Assembly (NCBI RefSeq): GCF_036181745.1 | Contig: NZ_CP108080.1 | Location: forward strand, 7,691,501 to 7,755,500 | Direction: 5' to 3' | Length of the DNA stretch: 64,000 bases | Source of the DNA: Streptomyces sp. NBC_00259 | GTDB lineage: Bacteria > Actinomycetota > Actinomycetes > Streptomycetales > Streptomycetaceae | Shown here: positions 43,425 through 52,259 of the stretch, one piece after another | Position numbering within the stretch: position 1 is the first letter of the stretch | How the letters are laid out: each line of letters begins with the position of its first letter | Made by a program: the position numbers and the translations under genes | The notes under the pieces: model-generated | What the model saw: the letters and a program-made list of their open reading frames with translations, nothing else | Database searches by the model: none | What the model was told of the DNA's origin: nothing

Positions 43425-44494
43425 CCGGGGCGTCTCTCCAGGAGTGCGAGCCGGTGACGACGAGTGGCACCATCGCCGTAGCGAATCTGCACGGGCAGAT
43501 CGACGGCCTGGCCGTACGGCTCAGCCGTGCGGGTACCGGGGAGAGGCCGGCGGCTCCATCGGCGGTGGCGCAAGGGGCGAGTCTGATCGACCTTCTCAAC
43601 CTCCGAGGCCACATTCTGGGCCGCGTTGCCGACTACGAGCGGGCCGCGGAACTCGCTGAGCGGCTCGTGCACGTTGCACCCGAGGACGGCACGGCCCTGC
43701 TCGCCCGCGCCAGGACGCGGGCGACCCTGCACCGCTTCGCCGAGGCCGTTGCCGACCTCGGCGAAGCGGGCCGGAGCGGCGCCGACGAAGCCGCACTGGA
43801 CGCCGAACGCGCCGTCGTCTTGCAGGCCCTCGGCTACTACGCGGATGCCATGGCCCTGATCCGCAAAGGCGCTGACCGGCAGAGCGACTTCACGACGCTC
43901 GGCGCGCTCGCCGTACTTCAGGCCGAGCGCGGGGAGGTCACCGAGGCAGAGGATCTGTTCGGCGACGCGAGGCGCCACTATCGGGGGACCTCGCCGTTCC
44001 CACTCGCCCAGCTGGACTTCCGACGCGGTGTGATGTGGCACCGCGAGGGCGACCTCGATGCGGCCCGCGCATGCTACGAGGCCGCCCGGCGCCGTGTGCC
44101 CGACTACGCGCCGGCACTGGGCCACCTTGCCGAGGTCGAGCTGCTGCGCGGAAGCCCTCCGGCCGCGGTCGCCCTCCTGCGTCCCCTCACCCGGACCAGC
44201 GACGACCCCGAGTACGCCAGTCACCTCGCGGCCGCGCTGCACGCAGGCGGCCGCGTCCACGAGGCGCAACAGTGGCGCGAGCGCGCTGTGACGGGTTACG
44301 ACGATCTGGTGGTGCGCCACCCGGAGGCGTACGCCGACCACGCGGCCGAGTTCTGGCTCACCGTGGGGGCCGATGCCGACAGAGGGCTCGAGCTGGCTCT
44401 GCAGAACCTCACATTCCGTCAGACGGCCCGTGCACATGCTCTGTTCCAGCGAGCTGTCCTCGCGCAGAACTGGGTTGCAGAGGCTGCTCCATAG
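43421..44494 (+). CDS. TPR-repeat protein
   Basis: A 357-aa helical repeat protein with several TPR-like units, for example RVADYERAAELAERLVHVAP, GYYADAMALIRKGADRQSDF and GDLDAARACYEAARRRVPDY. It is probably a scaffold. It is last in the operon with the peroxidase and DUF4331 genes and may assemble the other products. Confidence 0.82.
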   Translation: MTGASLQECEPVTTSGTIAVANLHGQIDGLAVRLSRAGTGERPAAPSAVAQGASLIDLLNLRGHILGRVADYERAAELAERLVHVAPEDGTALLARARTRATLHRFAEAVADLGEAGRSGADEAALDAERAVVLQALGYYADAMALIRKGADRQSDFTTLGALAVLQAERGEVTEAEDLFGDARRHYRGTSPFPLAQLDFRRGVMWHREGDLDAARACYEAARRRVPDYAPALGHLAEVELLRGSPPAAVALLRPLTRTSDDPEYASHLAAALHAGGRVHEAQQWRERAVTGYDDLVVRHPEAYADHAAEFWLTVGADADRGLELALQNLTFRQTARAHALFQRAVLAQNWVAEAAP

Positions 44495-44531
44495 CCGCCG
44501 AACGGCGATGTCGGCGATAGGGGGCACCGAC

Positions 44532-44572
44532 GGGGTCGGCCGGACGGACCGGCATGCCGTTCGGCCGACCCC
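44532..44572 (+). terminator. Terminator hairpin after the DyP operon
   Basis: GGGGTCGGCCG (44532-44542) pairs with CGGCCGACCCC (44562-44572); an inner stem ACGG/CCGT extends it. Confidence 0.6.
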
Positions 44573-44723
44573 GCACCAGCCGGCCGGGGGCGATCGTGGC
44601 CCGGCTTCTCACCGGCTGCGCCCTCGTCTCTCGACCCTTCGCAGCGTCCCTCACACCTCTGTGGTCCCACGGACTGCCACAGCCCTCCGAATCCGCAACC
44701 ACCACTCGAGAAAGCGCACAACG

Positions 44724-45770
44724 ATGGACACCATGCTGGCAGGACGCGTCCACCTGGACACGAAGAAGTTCGTCATGGAGGAGATTCCCGTACCCGTACC
44801 CGGACCGGGTGAAGTACTGATCGAGGTGAAGGCGGCGGGCGTGTGCCTCTCCGACCTCCACCTCATCGACGGAAGCATCTCTCCGCTGCACCTGAACTCC
44901 AATGTGCTCACCCTCGGGCACGAGATCTCCGGTGTCATCCATTCCCTGGGACCCGGCCTCAAGCGGGACCTGACCGTCGGCACACGCGTCGCCCTTCAGG
45001 CGGGGCAGCCCTGCCGCGAGTGTGCCACCTGCGTCAGGGGCGGCACGTGCACGTCGTTCCGCGGCCGAGGCGTCGACTACGACGGTGGCTGGTCCCAGTA
45101 CACGATCGCCCGTGAGGACACCGTCGTCCCCATCCCCGACACACTTCCCTTCGACCAGGCGGCGATCATCCCGGACGCCGTCTCCACCTCGTACGCGGCC
45201 CTGGTCGAGACCGTGCAGGTGCGTTCCGCCCAGGCCGTGGGCATCTGGGGAGTCGGCGGGGTGGGCGCCCACGCTGTCCGGCTGGCCCGCATGATGGGTG
45301 CGACGCCGATCATCGCCGTCGACCCGCTGCCCAATGCGCGTGCGCGAGCCCTCGCGTTCGGCGCCGATATCGCGCTCGACCCGACCGATCCTGGTTTCGC
45401 CGAAGCCGTGCTGCGGGCCACCGACGGCCTGGGCCTGGACTACGCCTTCGACTTCGCGGGCGTTCCCCGGGTCCGGGAGCAGGCGTCGCCCCTCCTCGGT
45501 GACCACGGTTCGCTCGTCCTGGTGGGTATCACCATGGAGCCGCTGAAGATCTCGGAGAAGATGACCTTCAACCTGAAGAACAAGAAGGTGTACGGACACT
45601 ACGGATCCTCGTTCGACCACGTCTACGAGCTGATCCGGCTGGCCGGCAGCGGCCGTCTCGACCTGGCCCCATCCATCACCGACCACATCTCCCTGCCTGA
45701 CGCCCCCGAGGCGCTCCACCGCCTGGAGAACAAGATCGGCGATCCGATCCGCCTCATTCTCGTTCCCTGA
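44724..45770 (+). CDS. Zinc-dependent alcohol dehydrogenase
   Basis: A 348-aa medium-chain dehydrogenase with full zinc sites: Cys41, His66-Glu67 (catalytic), Cys97, Cys100, Cys103, Cys109 (structural). The NAD fold reads GIWGVGGVGAHAVRLARMMG. The C-terminal two-thirds are closely similar to the truncated gene at 17466-18098, so this is the intact paralogue. The ATG at 44724 is used; an in-frame ATG follows at 44733. It is 93 bp before a ribA-type gene. The substrate is unknown. Confidence 0.88.
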   Translation: MDTMLAGRVHLDTKKFVMEEIPVPVPGPGEVLIEVKAAGVCLSDLHLIDGSISPLHLNSNVLTLGHEISGVIHSLGPGLKRDLTVGTRVALQAGQPCRECATCVRGGTCTSFRGRGVDYDGGWSQYTIAREDTVVPIPDTLPFDQAAIIPDAVSTSYAALVETVQVRSAQAVGIWGVGGVGAHAVRLARMMGATPIIAVDPLPNARARALAFGADIALDPTDPGFAEAVLRATDGLGLDYAFDFAGVPRVREQASPLLGDHGSLVLVGITMEPLKISEKMTFNLKNKKVYGHYGSSFDHVYELIRLAGSGRLDLAPSITDHISLPDAPEALHRLENKIGDPIRLILVP

Positions 45771-45863
45771 CGACTCGACCGAGCGCGTGGGCCGCCCCGG
45801 CAACGGCGTCGGCCCATCGCGCGACGAACACTCGCAACCGCCACCGCGGAGAAGCAGACCGAC

Positions 45864-46541
45864 ATGCCCGACTCACGCAACGCCACCGCACCCAGCGACA
45901 GCAGCCATCCGACCGGCTTGTCGGCAGCCGCGGTGCGCACCCGCGTGACGGTCCCGCTCCGCTTCGGCGATGGCTATGCGGTGACCGCCGACCTCGCCAC
46001 CTTCCACCACCTCGCCGACGGCCAGGAACACGTGGCCGTCATTCTCGGCGAACCTCCCGCCGACCGGCCCCCGCTGGTGCGCCTGCACTCCGAGTGCCTG
46101 ACCAGCGACGTCCTCGGCTCGGCCCGCTGCGACTGCGGTCCTCAGCTGCGCGAGGCGGTCGAGCGCATCGCCGCCCGCGGTGGCATTCTGCTCTACCTCC
46201 GCCAGGAGGGCCGCGGCATCGGCCTCTACAACAAGCTCGACGCCTACGCCCTCCAGGACCAGGGCCTCGACACGTACGAGGCCAACACGGCCCTCGGCCT
46301 CCCCGAGGACGCCCGCGACTAAACCGCCGCGGCGCAGATGCTCGCCGCTCTCGGCATCTCTGAGCTGGACCTGCTGTCCAACAACCCGGACAAGGCGGCC
46401 CAGCTGCGCACCCTGGGCCTTACCGTGACCCAGCACGTTCCCACGGGCGTCTTCACCACGGCCCACAACGTCCACTACCTCCGTACCAAGGTGGTCCGCA
46501 CTCAGCACACACTGCCGCTGACGGAGCTGACGGCGGGCTGA
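45864..46541 (+). pseudogene. ribA: GTP cyclohydrolase II with one in-frame stop codon
   Basis: The frame starts at ATG 45864. The zinc site is intact: Cys78 in HSECLTSD, then Cys89 and Cys91 in SARCDCG, and [20 protein letters not shown] follows. At codon 153 (46320-46322) GEDARD-type sequence ends in TAA, where homologues have Tyr or Phe (ARDY/ARDF). The same frame continues without shift as TAAAQMLAALGISELDLLSN to a natural stop at 46539-46541. One C/T-to-A change thus splits a 225-aa enzyme. The first part alone lacks the GTP-contact C-terminus and is likely inactive. Confidence 0.85.
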
Positions 46542-46769
46542 CGGCCGACTCCCATCACATCATGGCCCAGCCCTGTCGTCACCGCGATGCCACGTGTGAC
46601 CAGGCAGCTGGGCCGCGTCGCCGAGCTGGTGGGGGCCGCGACGAGGCGAGCCACTGCAACCACGACCACCCAAGTTCATCGGGCGCCGGACCTGCCTCCG
46701 CGTGGAAGACCCTTCCGTACGCAGGGCAGCTCCAGCCACACCGATGGGCTTACCTGATGGGATTTGCAG

Positions 46770-47306
46770 ATGCCCACTTATCGCATCAGAGCCGCGACCA
46801 CAGACGACATCGACGGGGCTCGGGCCGTGATGCTCGACACCGTCTACCGGGACTTCGGTACCGGGTATGTGCCCCGCTGGCACGGCGACATCATCGATCC
46901 GGAGTGCTTCTACCTGGCCCCGCCCCGGCACACGCTGCTGGTGGCGATAGATGAGCGGGACGGGGCGGTGGCTGCAACGGCCGCGCTGGACGCGCGTGGT
47001 CCTGCCCATCCACCGAACCCCCGCTGGCTGGCGGAGCGTTACCCGTCGGGCGAGACCGCGCAGCTGCGGCGGGTGTACGTACGGACCGAGCACCGACGGC
47101 GCGGGCTGGCCCGGCGGCTGGTGGCCGAACTGCTGGAATTCGCGCAGGCCGACGGCGGCTACCGGTCGGTCTACCTGCACGCGTATCCGGACTCGCCCGG
47201 CGCGATGGACCTGTGGCGGTCGCTGGGGAAGGTGGTGTGCGACGAGCGTGACGGGGTGCTCGGCGGGGGTACCGGGATCGTCCACTTCGAGATCCCGACG
47301 GCTTGA
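46770..47306 (+). CDS. GNAT-family N-acetyltransferase
   Basis: A 178-aa GNAT protein. The acetyl-CoA site is LRRVYVRTEHRRRGLARRLV (about residues 96-115); YRIRAATTDDIDGARAVMLD is the usual N-terminus, and it ends VHFEIPTA. The ATG at 46770 has GATGGGA upstream. A broken homologue lies at 34663-35055. Both are directly followed by a Zur-type box, so the pairing is probably old. The acetyl acceptor is unknown. Confidence 0.85.
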   Translation: MPTYRIRAATTDDIDGARAVMLDTVYRDFGTGYVPRWHGDIIDPECFYLAPPRHTLLVAIDERDGAVAATAALDARGPAHPPNPRWLAERYPSGETAQLRRVYVRTEHRRRGLARRLVAELLEFAQADGGYRSVYLHAYPDSPGAMDLWRSLGKVVCDERDGVLGGGTGIVHFEIPTA

Positions 47307-47312
47307 CTGCCA

Positions 47313-47333
47313 GCTAAATGGAAACGGTAATCA
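47313..47333 (+). promoter_or_regulatory. Zur-like box upstream of an ABC transporter set
   Basis: On the minus strand it reads TGATTACCG-TTT-CCATTTAGC. The right arm and the TTT centre match the boxes at 31512 and 34622; the left arm matches less well. A possible -10, TAGATGAT, follows at 47344. It lies about 80 bp before the binding-protein gene. Confidence 0.5.
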
Positions 47334-47410
47334 CTTACTCTGGTAGATGATCCCTTGATCGACACACCCGAAAGACAAGAACGCGAACGAGAACTTCCTG
47401 TCGTCGGCTG

Positions 47411-48892
47411 GTGGCCGGCCTGCTGCTCACCCCGCTGCTCTCCGGCTGCTTCGCCTCCGGCGGCGCCTCGCTGTCCTCGGATTCGTCAGGCCCGGCCGAG
47501 GGCGGACGCCTGCGTGTGGCGCTGGCCTTCACGCCGACACAGAACTTCTCCCCGTACGGCGGCGACGCCCTCCACCTGTCCCGGCTGGGTGTTGCCGAGG
47601 GGCTGACCCAACTGGACGCCGACGGCACTGCGGTCCCCGCGCTCGCCGAGTCATGGAACAGCGAGAAGGACGGCAAGAGTTGGCTGTTCACGCTGCGGCG
47701 AGCCAAGTTCCAGGACGACACCGAGGTCACCGCGAAGGCCGTCGCCTCCGCTCTCACCCACGCCGCCGCGGCCGAGCCGGCGCCCGCCGCTCTGTCAGGC
47801 GTGAAGGTGACCGCCCAGGCGGTGGGCGAGGACCAGGTCCGGGTCGGCACCGGCGAGGCCGACCCGGTGCTGCCGCTGCGTCTGTCGAACCCGAGCCTGG
47901 CGGTGTTCTCCCCGAAGGCGTACGGGAAGAAGGGCGCCGTGAACCCAGTGGGCACCGCCACAGGCCCCTTCGAACTCACCAAGATCACCGGCGATACGGC
48001 AGCCACCCTGGACCGCTTCCACGACTACTGGGGCGGCCGCGCCCAAGCCTCCGGCGTCGACGCGAGGTTCATCGCTGACGGCACCGCTCGTGCCAATGCC
48101 CTGCGCACCGGCCAGACGGACATCGCCGAGGCGATCCCCGTCGCGCAAATCGCCTCCATGGACAAGGACACCGTCCACGAGACGAACACGCCCCGTAACG
48201 TCAGCCTGCACCTCAACACCAAGTCCGGCGTGTTCACCGACGGCGGCCTCCGGGCCGCCGCACACAAGGCGATCGACACGTCCGTCATCGCCAAGGACGT
48301 GTACGAGGGGTACGCCGAACCCGGCCAGGGCATCTACGGCCGCGCCCTGACCTGGGCGGCCGGCAAGCACGTCGAGGCGACCGGTCGGGCGACGGCCACC
48401 GATCCCGACGGCGAGAGCATCACCATCGCCACCTACAGCAGCCGTCCCGAGCTGGCCGAGGTGGCGCAGGTGCTGCAACAGCAGCTTCAGAAGGCCGGGT
48501 TCGGGGTGAAACTGGAGGTGCGCGACTACGCACGCCTGGAAGGCGACCTGCTGGCCGGGAAGTTCGACGCCGCCGTCGCAGCCCGCAACATGATGCTCGA
48601 CACCGGCGATCCCGTCTCCATCCTTACCAGCGACTTCACCTGTGACGGCACGTACAACCTGTCGCTGCTGTGCGACAAGAACGTCGACAAGGCCGCCGCC
48701 GAGGCCCAGGCCCTCTCCGGCAGCGCCAAGCGGCAGGACGCCGCCATGAAGGCAGAGGCGGCGATCCTCCGTACCGACGCGGTGATCCCCCTCGCCCACC
48801 TGAAGGTCGTCACCGGCATAGGTACGTCGGTGAAGGGCGCGCTGCTCGACCCGTACGAGCGGAAGATCATCGGAACAGGAACCCGGCGCTGA
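47411..48892 (+). CDS. ABC transporter substrate-binding lipoprotein (family 5, nickel/peptide type)
   Basis: A 493-aa extracellular binding protein. The lipobox LLSGC is near the start (Cys about residue 13). The domain features are VALAFTPTQNFSPYGGDALH-like entry, KSWLFTLRRAKFQDDTEVTA and NPVGTATGPFELTKI. The GTG at 47411 is the only usable start, but it lacks a good ribosome site and leaves no positive N-region. Upstream codons (encoding RTRTRTSCRRL) would supply one, so a small indel near the start is possible. It probably binds an oligopeptide, nickel or a metal-metallophore complex. Confidence 0.85.
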   Translation: MAGLLLTPLLSGCFASGGASLSSDSSGPAEGGRLRVALAFTPTQNFSPYGGDALHLSRLGVAEGLTQLDADGTAVPALAESWNSEKDGKSWLFTLRRAKFQDDTEVTAKAVASALTHAAAAEPAPAALSGVKVTAQAVGEDQVRVGTGEADPVLPLRLSNPSLAVFSPKAYGKKGAVNPVGTATGPFELTKITGDTAATLDRFHDYWGGRAQASGVDARFIADGTARANALRTGQTDIAEAIPVAQIASMDKDTVHETNTPRNVSLHLNTKSGVFTDGGLRAAAHKAIDTSVIAKDVYEGYAEPGQGIYGRALTWAAGKHVEATGRATATDPDGESITIATYSSRPELAEVAQVLQQQLQKAGFGVKLEVRDYARLEGDLLAGKFDAAVAARNMMLDTGDPVSILTSDFTCDGTYNLSLLCDKNVDKAAAEAQALSGSAKRQDAAMKAEAAILRTDAVIPLAHLKVVTGIGTSVKGALLDPYERKIIGTGTRR

Positions 48893-48897
48893 GCCGC

Positions 48898-50784
48898 ATG
48901 TCCGGCCGTCCCGGCGTCCGCTCCGCCCTGCTCGCTCTCGCGCGGGGCGGTGGCCTCACGATCTTGTGGCGAGCCGCGCTCACCGCCGCCCTGGTGTGCG
49001 GGATCGGCCTACTGCCATGGCTGTCGCGCACCGACCCCGCGCTGACCGTGCTCAAGGCACGGTCAGCGGAGCGCGATCCAACTCCTGGGGCACTGCGGGC
49101 CGTACGACGCGAACTCGGCCTGGAAGACGGTCCGCTGCGGCTGCTCGGTGGCTGGCTCGGCGGGCTTCTGCACGGGGATGCGGGCCGGTCCTGGGTCTCC
49201 GGCAGCGAGGTGCTGCCGTCCACCGCGCAGGCCCTCGGAGTCTCTCTGCTGCTGATGGCCGGGGCCCTCACCGTGGCGGTATGCACGGCCGTGGCCGTCT
49301 GCGCCCGCACTCTGTGGCTGGGCTCGCGGCGTCGGCTCGGCGGACAGGTGCCGGGCGGCGCGGCATCAGGGGTTCTGGCCGCGCTTCCCGAGTTCCTGGT
49401 CGCCTCCATGCTGGCCTCGGTCATCGGCGTACAACTGGGCTGGCTGCCCGCCCTCGGCTGGTACGGGCCGCAGTGGATGATCCTGCCTTCCCTCGCCCTT
49501 GGCCTGCCCTCCGGCGCGGTTCTTGGGCGAATGCTGGACGACCTCTTGCCTGCCGCGTTCGCCGAGCCGTGGGCGATGGCCGCCGCCGCCCGCGGCCTGC
49601 AGCCCAACTCCGTGGCCCGCAAGGTGCTGCGGGGCTGCGTGCCCGGGCTGCTGCCCAGCCTGGGCTTGTTCACGGTCGGCTTGACCGGCGGAGCCGTCGC
49701 TGTGGAGCAGATCTTCGACATCCCCGGCCTCGGCCGACTCATCCTGCGCGCCGCCCTCGCACAGGACCTGCCCGTGCTCCAAACCGGCACACTTGCCCTC
49801 GTCCTGCTCGCGGCAGCCGCGGGCGCCCTGGCGCGGGTCGCTGCCCACGTGCTGATCGGGCCGGCCCTGCGCGACGGCGCCCTGCACGCCCTGAAGCCGC
49901 CCGTCCCCCGCGCGCGCGGCATCCTGCCCTTGCTGTACGGGGCGCTGCTTCTGGCCGTCATCGGCTACGGCCTGCCACGCGACCCGCTCGCGCTGAACAC
50001 CGGCGCCCGCCTCCAGGCCCCTTCCTGGTCGCACCCGTTCGGCACCGACGCCCTCGGCCGTGACCTCCTGGCCCGCGTCGCCCACGGCGCACTGAGCACC
50101 CTCGGCATTGCCCTCGCGGTGAGCGCCGCCGCCCTGGTCATGGGGGTGCTGTTGGGCCTGGTACCACGGTTCTCCGGCCCGGTGGTGGACACAGTCAACG
50201 CCGTACCGCCTGTCCTGGCGGGCCTCCTCGTCACCGGTGCCGCCGGCAGCGGACCGTGGACCCCTACGATCGCGGTGGCCGTCGTCGCCTGGTCCCCGTT
50301 GGCCACTCACACATCTGCCATCCTCCGGCAAGAACGCGCCACTACCCACCTGACCGCCACCCGCGCTCTGGGGGCCGGAGAGTGGTACCTGCTGACCCAC
50401 GAACTGCTGCCGGCCGTCGTGTCACCGGTTGTCCGTCACGCCCTGGTCCGACTGCCCGGCAACGCCCTGTCCCTGGCCGCCCTCGGCTTCCTGGGCCTGG
50501 CTGCCCAGCCGCCCTCCCCCGAGTGGGGTCTGCTCCTCGCCGAGAACCAGCCGACCGCCGAGCGTGCCCCCTGGGCAGTCCTCGCCCCGGCCGCCGTCCT
50601 CGCCCTGCTCGGCGCGCTCGCCGTGACGGCGGGCGGCATGCGTCTGCCCCGGCTGCGGAAGCGGTCCGGGGCTCGCCCCGGTGCACCCGCCGAGCAAGTC
50701 CCGCCTACGCCGGAGTCGGCGGGCGCGGACACACGCCTGTACCCCGCCCCTGCCTCACCGATCTCCCGGGCAGAAACCCGATGA
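48898..50784 (+). CDS. Fused ABC permease (DppB- and DppC-type domains in one protein)
   Basis: A 628-aa membrane protein. Residues 1-330 have the DppB/NikB layout (GLEDGPLRLLGGWLGGLLHG, then EQIFDIPGLGRLILRAALAQ). Residues 340-600 have the DppC/NikC layout (SHPFGTDALGRDLLARVAHG). The two are usually separate genes. The EAA-type loops for ATPase contact are present in both halves. No ATPase gene lies within this run, so one must be shared from elsewhere or lost. It starts six bases after the binding-protein stop and overlaps the MFS gene by ATGA. Confidence 0.87.
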   Translation: MSGRPGVRSALLALARGGGLTILWRAALTAALVCGIGLLPWLSRTDPALTVLKARSAERDPTPGALRAVRRELGLEDGPLRLLGGWLGGLLHGDAGRSWVSGSEVLPSTAQALGVSLLLMAGALTVAVCTAVAVCARTLWLGSRRRLGGQVPGGAASGVLAALPEFLVASMLASVIGVQLGWLPALGWYGPQWMILPSLALGLPSGAVLGRMLDDLLPAAFAEPWAMAAAARGLQPNSVARKVLRGCVPGLLPSLGLFTVGLTGGAVAVEQIFDIPGLGRLILRAALAQDLPVLQTGTLALVLLAAAAGALARVAAHVLIGPALRDGALHALKPPVPRARGILPLLYGALLLAVIGYGLPRDPLALNTGARLQAPSWSHPFGTDALGRDLLARVAHGALSTLGIALAVSAAALVMGVLLGLVPRFSGPVVDTVNAVPPVLAGLLVTGAAGSGPWTPTIAVAVVAWSPLATHTSAILRQERATTHLTATRALGAGEWYLLTHELLPAVVSPVVRHALVRLPGNALSLAALGFLGLAAQPPSPEWGLLLAENQPTAERAPWAVLAPAAVLALLGALAVTAGGMRLPRLRKRSGARPGAPAEQVPPTPESAGADTRLYPAPASPISRAETR

Positions 50785-52091
50785 CGGGCCTCCTTTCCCG
50801 TGTCCTGACCCGCCGACCCGTCGACACGACGAAATCGCGGACACCGAAGTCCCCACGCGAGCGGACCTGGAAGTACCTGTCACCGCTGCTGCGGCTGCTG
50901 ATCCTGACGCAGCTCGCCTTCAACATCGGCTTCTACGCCGTCCTGCCGTTCCTCGCCGAGCACCTCGGCACCGCGATCGGTATGGCGGGCTGGCTGGTCG
51001 GGTTCGTCCTCGGCCTGCGCACCTTCAGCCAGCAGGGCCTCTTCGTCGTCGGCGGCTGGCTCGCGGACCGCTACGGGGTACGCCCGGTCGTCCTGGCCGG
51101 CTGCGCGCTGCGGATCGCCGGGTTCGCCTGGCTGGGATATGCGGAGCAGACGTGGGCGGTGATCGGCGCGGTGCTGGCCATCGGCTTCGCCGCAGCGCTG
51201 TTCTCCCCGGCGGTGGAGTCCGAAGTGGCCCGGCAAGCAGTGGTCTGGGAGCAAGAAGGCCACGGCGCCAGGACCCGCGTCCTGGCCCTGTTCTCCGCAG
51301 CGGGCCAGGCCGGCGCGTTCGTCGGCCCGCTGCTCGGCGGCCTGCTGCTCGCCGTGGACTTCCGCACCGCCTGCCTCGCCGGGGCAGCGGTCTTCGTCCT
51401 CGTGCTGGCCGGGCACGCGTGGCTGTTGCCGCAGCACATCCCCGGCCGGATCCGCACCAGGCAGCGGGGCGGGGTCCGCGGGCTGCTGCGCAACCGCCGC
51501 TGCCTCGCCCTGTGCTGCGCATACGGCAGCTACCTGCTCGCCTACAACCAGCTCTACCTGATCCTGCCGGACGAGGTGCAGCGCGCGGCGGGCTCCCAGG
51601 CGCCCCTGCCTTGGCTGTTCGCGCTGTCGTCCCTGCTGGTCGTCTTCGCCCAACTCCCGGTCACTCGCTGGGCGGGCGACCGGCTCGATCTTCGCCGTTC
51701 CATGGCTACGGGGCTGCTGCTCGTCGCGGCCGGTTCGGCGGTCGTCGCTGCCGCGCGCCCTGCCGACTGGACGGGCATCACCGGGCTCCTGCCCGCCGCC
51801 GGTTACGTCGTGCTGCTCACTCTGGGGCAGATGCTGGTCGTCCCGGCCGCCCGCGCCTGGGTGCCCGACCTCGCCGATGACGGCCGCATCGGCCTGTACA
51901 CCGGCGCGCTGTCCTCGGTCTCCGGCCTGATCGTCCTCATCGGCAGCTCAGCCATCGGGTCGCTGCTCGACCTGGGCCTCCCGGCCGCCGTACCCTGGCT
52001 GGTCCTCGCCGCCGTACCCGCCCTGACGGTGGCCCTGCTGCCCCACCGCCCGGAAAGGGCCGAGCGGGCGGAAGAAGCGGACCCGGCATGA
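50781..52091 (+). CDS. MFS transporter, possible metallophore exporter
   Basis: A 436-aa 12-helix MFS protein. It has YAVLPFLAEHLGTAIGMAGW and GGWLADRYGVRPVVLAGCAL (motif A). Its start overlaps the permease stop. An exporter translationally coupled to an ABC importer recalls opine-metallophore systems, where an MFS protein releases the chelator and the ABC system returns the metal complex. That assignment is inference; a simple drug exporter is the alternative. Confidence 0.82.
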   Translation: MTGLLSRVLTRRPVDTTKSRTPKSPRERTWKYLSPLLRLLILTQLAFNIGFYAVLPFLAEHLGTAIGMAGWLVGFVLGLRTFSQQGLFVVGGWLADRYGVRPVVLAGCALRIAGFAWLGYAEQTWAVIGAVLAIGFAAALFSPAVESEVARQAVVWEQEGHGARTRVLALFSAAGQAGAFVGPLLGGLLLAVDFRTACLAGAAVFVLVLAGHAWLLPQHIPGRIRTRQRGGVRGLLRNRRCLALCCAYGSYLLAYNQLYLILPDEVQRAAGSQAPLPWLFALSSLLVVFAQLPVTRWAGDRLDLRRSMATGLLLVAAGSAVVAAARPADWTGITGLLPAAGYVVLLTLGQMLVVPAARAWVPDLADDGRIGLYTGALSSVSGLIVLIGSSAIGSLLDLGLPAAVPWLVLAAVPALTVALLPHRPERAERAEEADPA

Positions 52092-52259
52092 TGACGGCGT
52101 CACGGTCGGTTACCTGCCGGCGGTGTCCCCGCCGCCTTAAGGACACTCAGGCGGCCCAGGGTGGCCCAGCTGCGACGCATCGAGAGGCTGGGTCACTCAA
52201 GGGTCCCTCGTCATCGAGTCCTATTAGCGTGCCCACCCTGAGGCTGGCACACTGAATTT

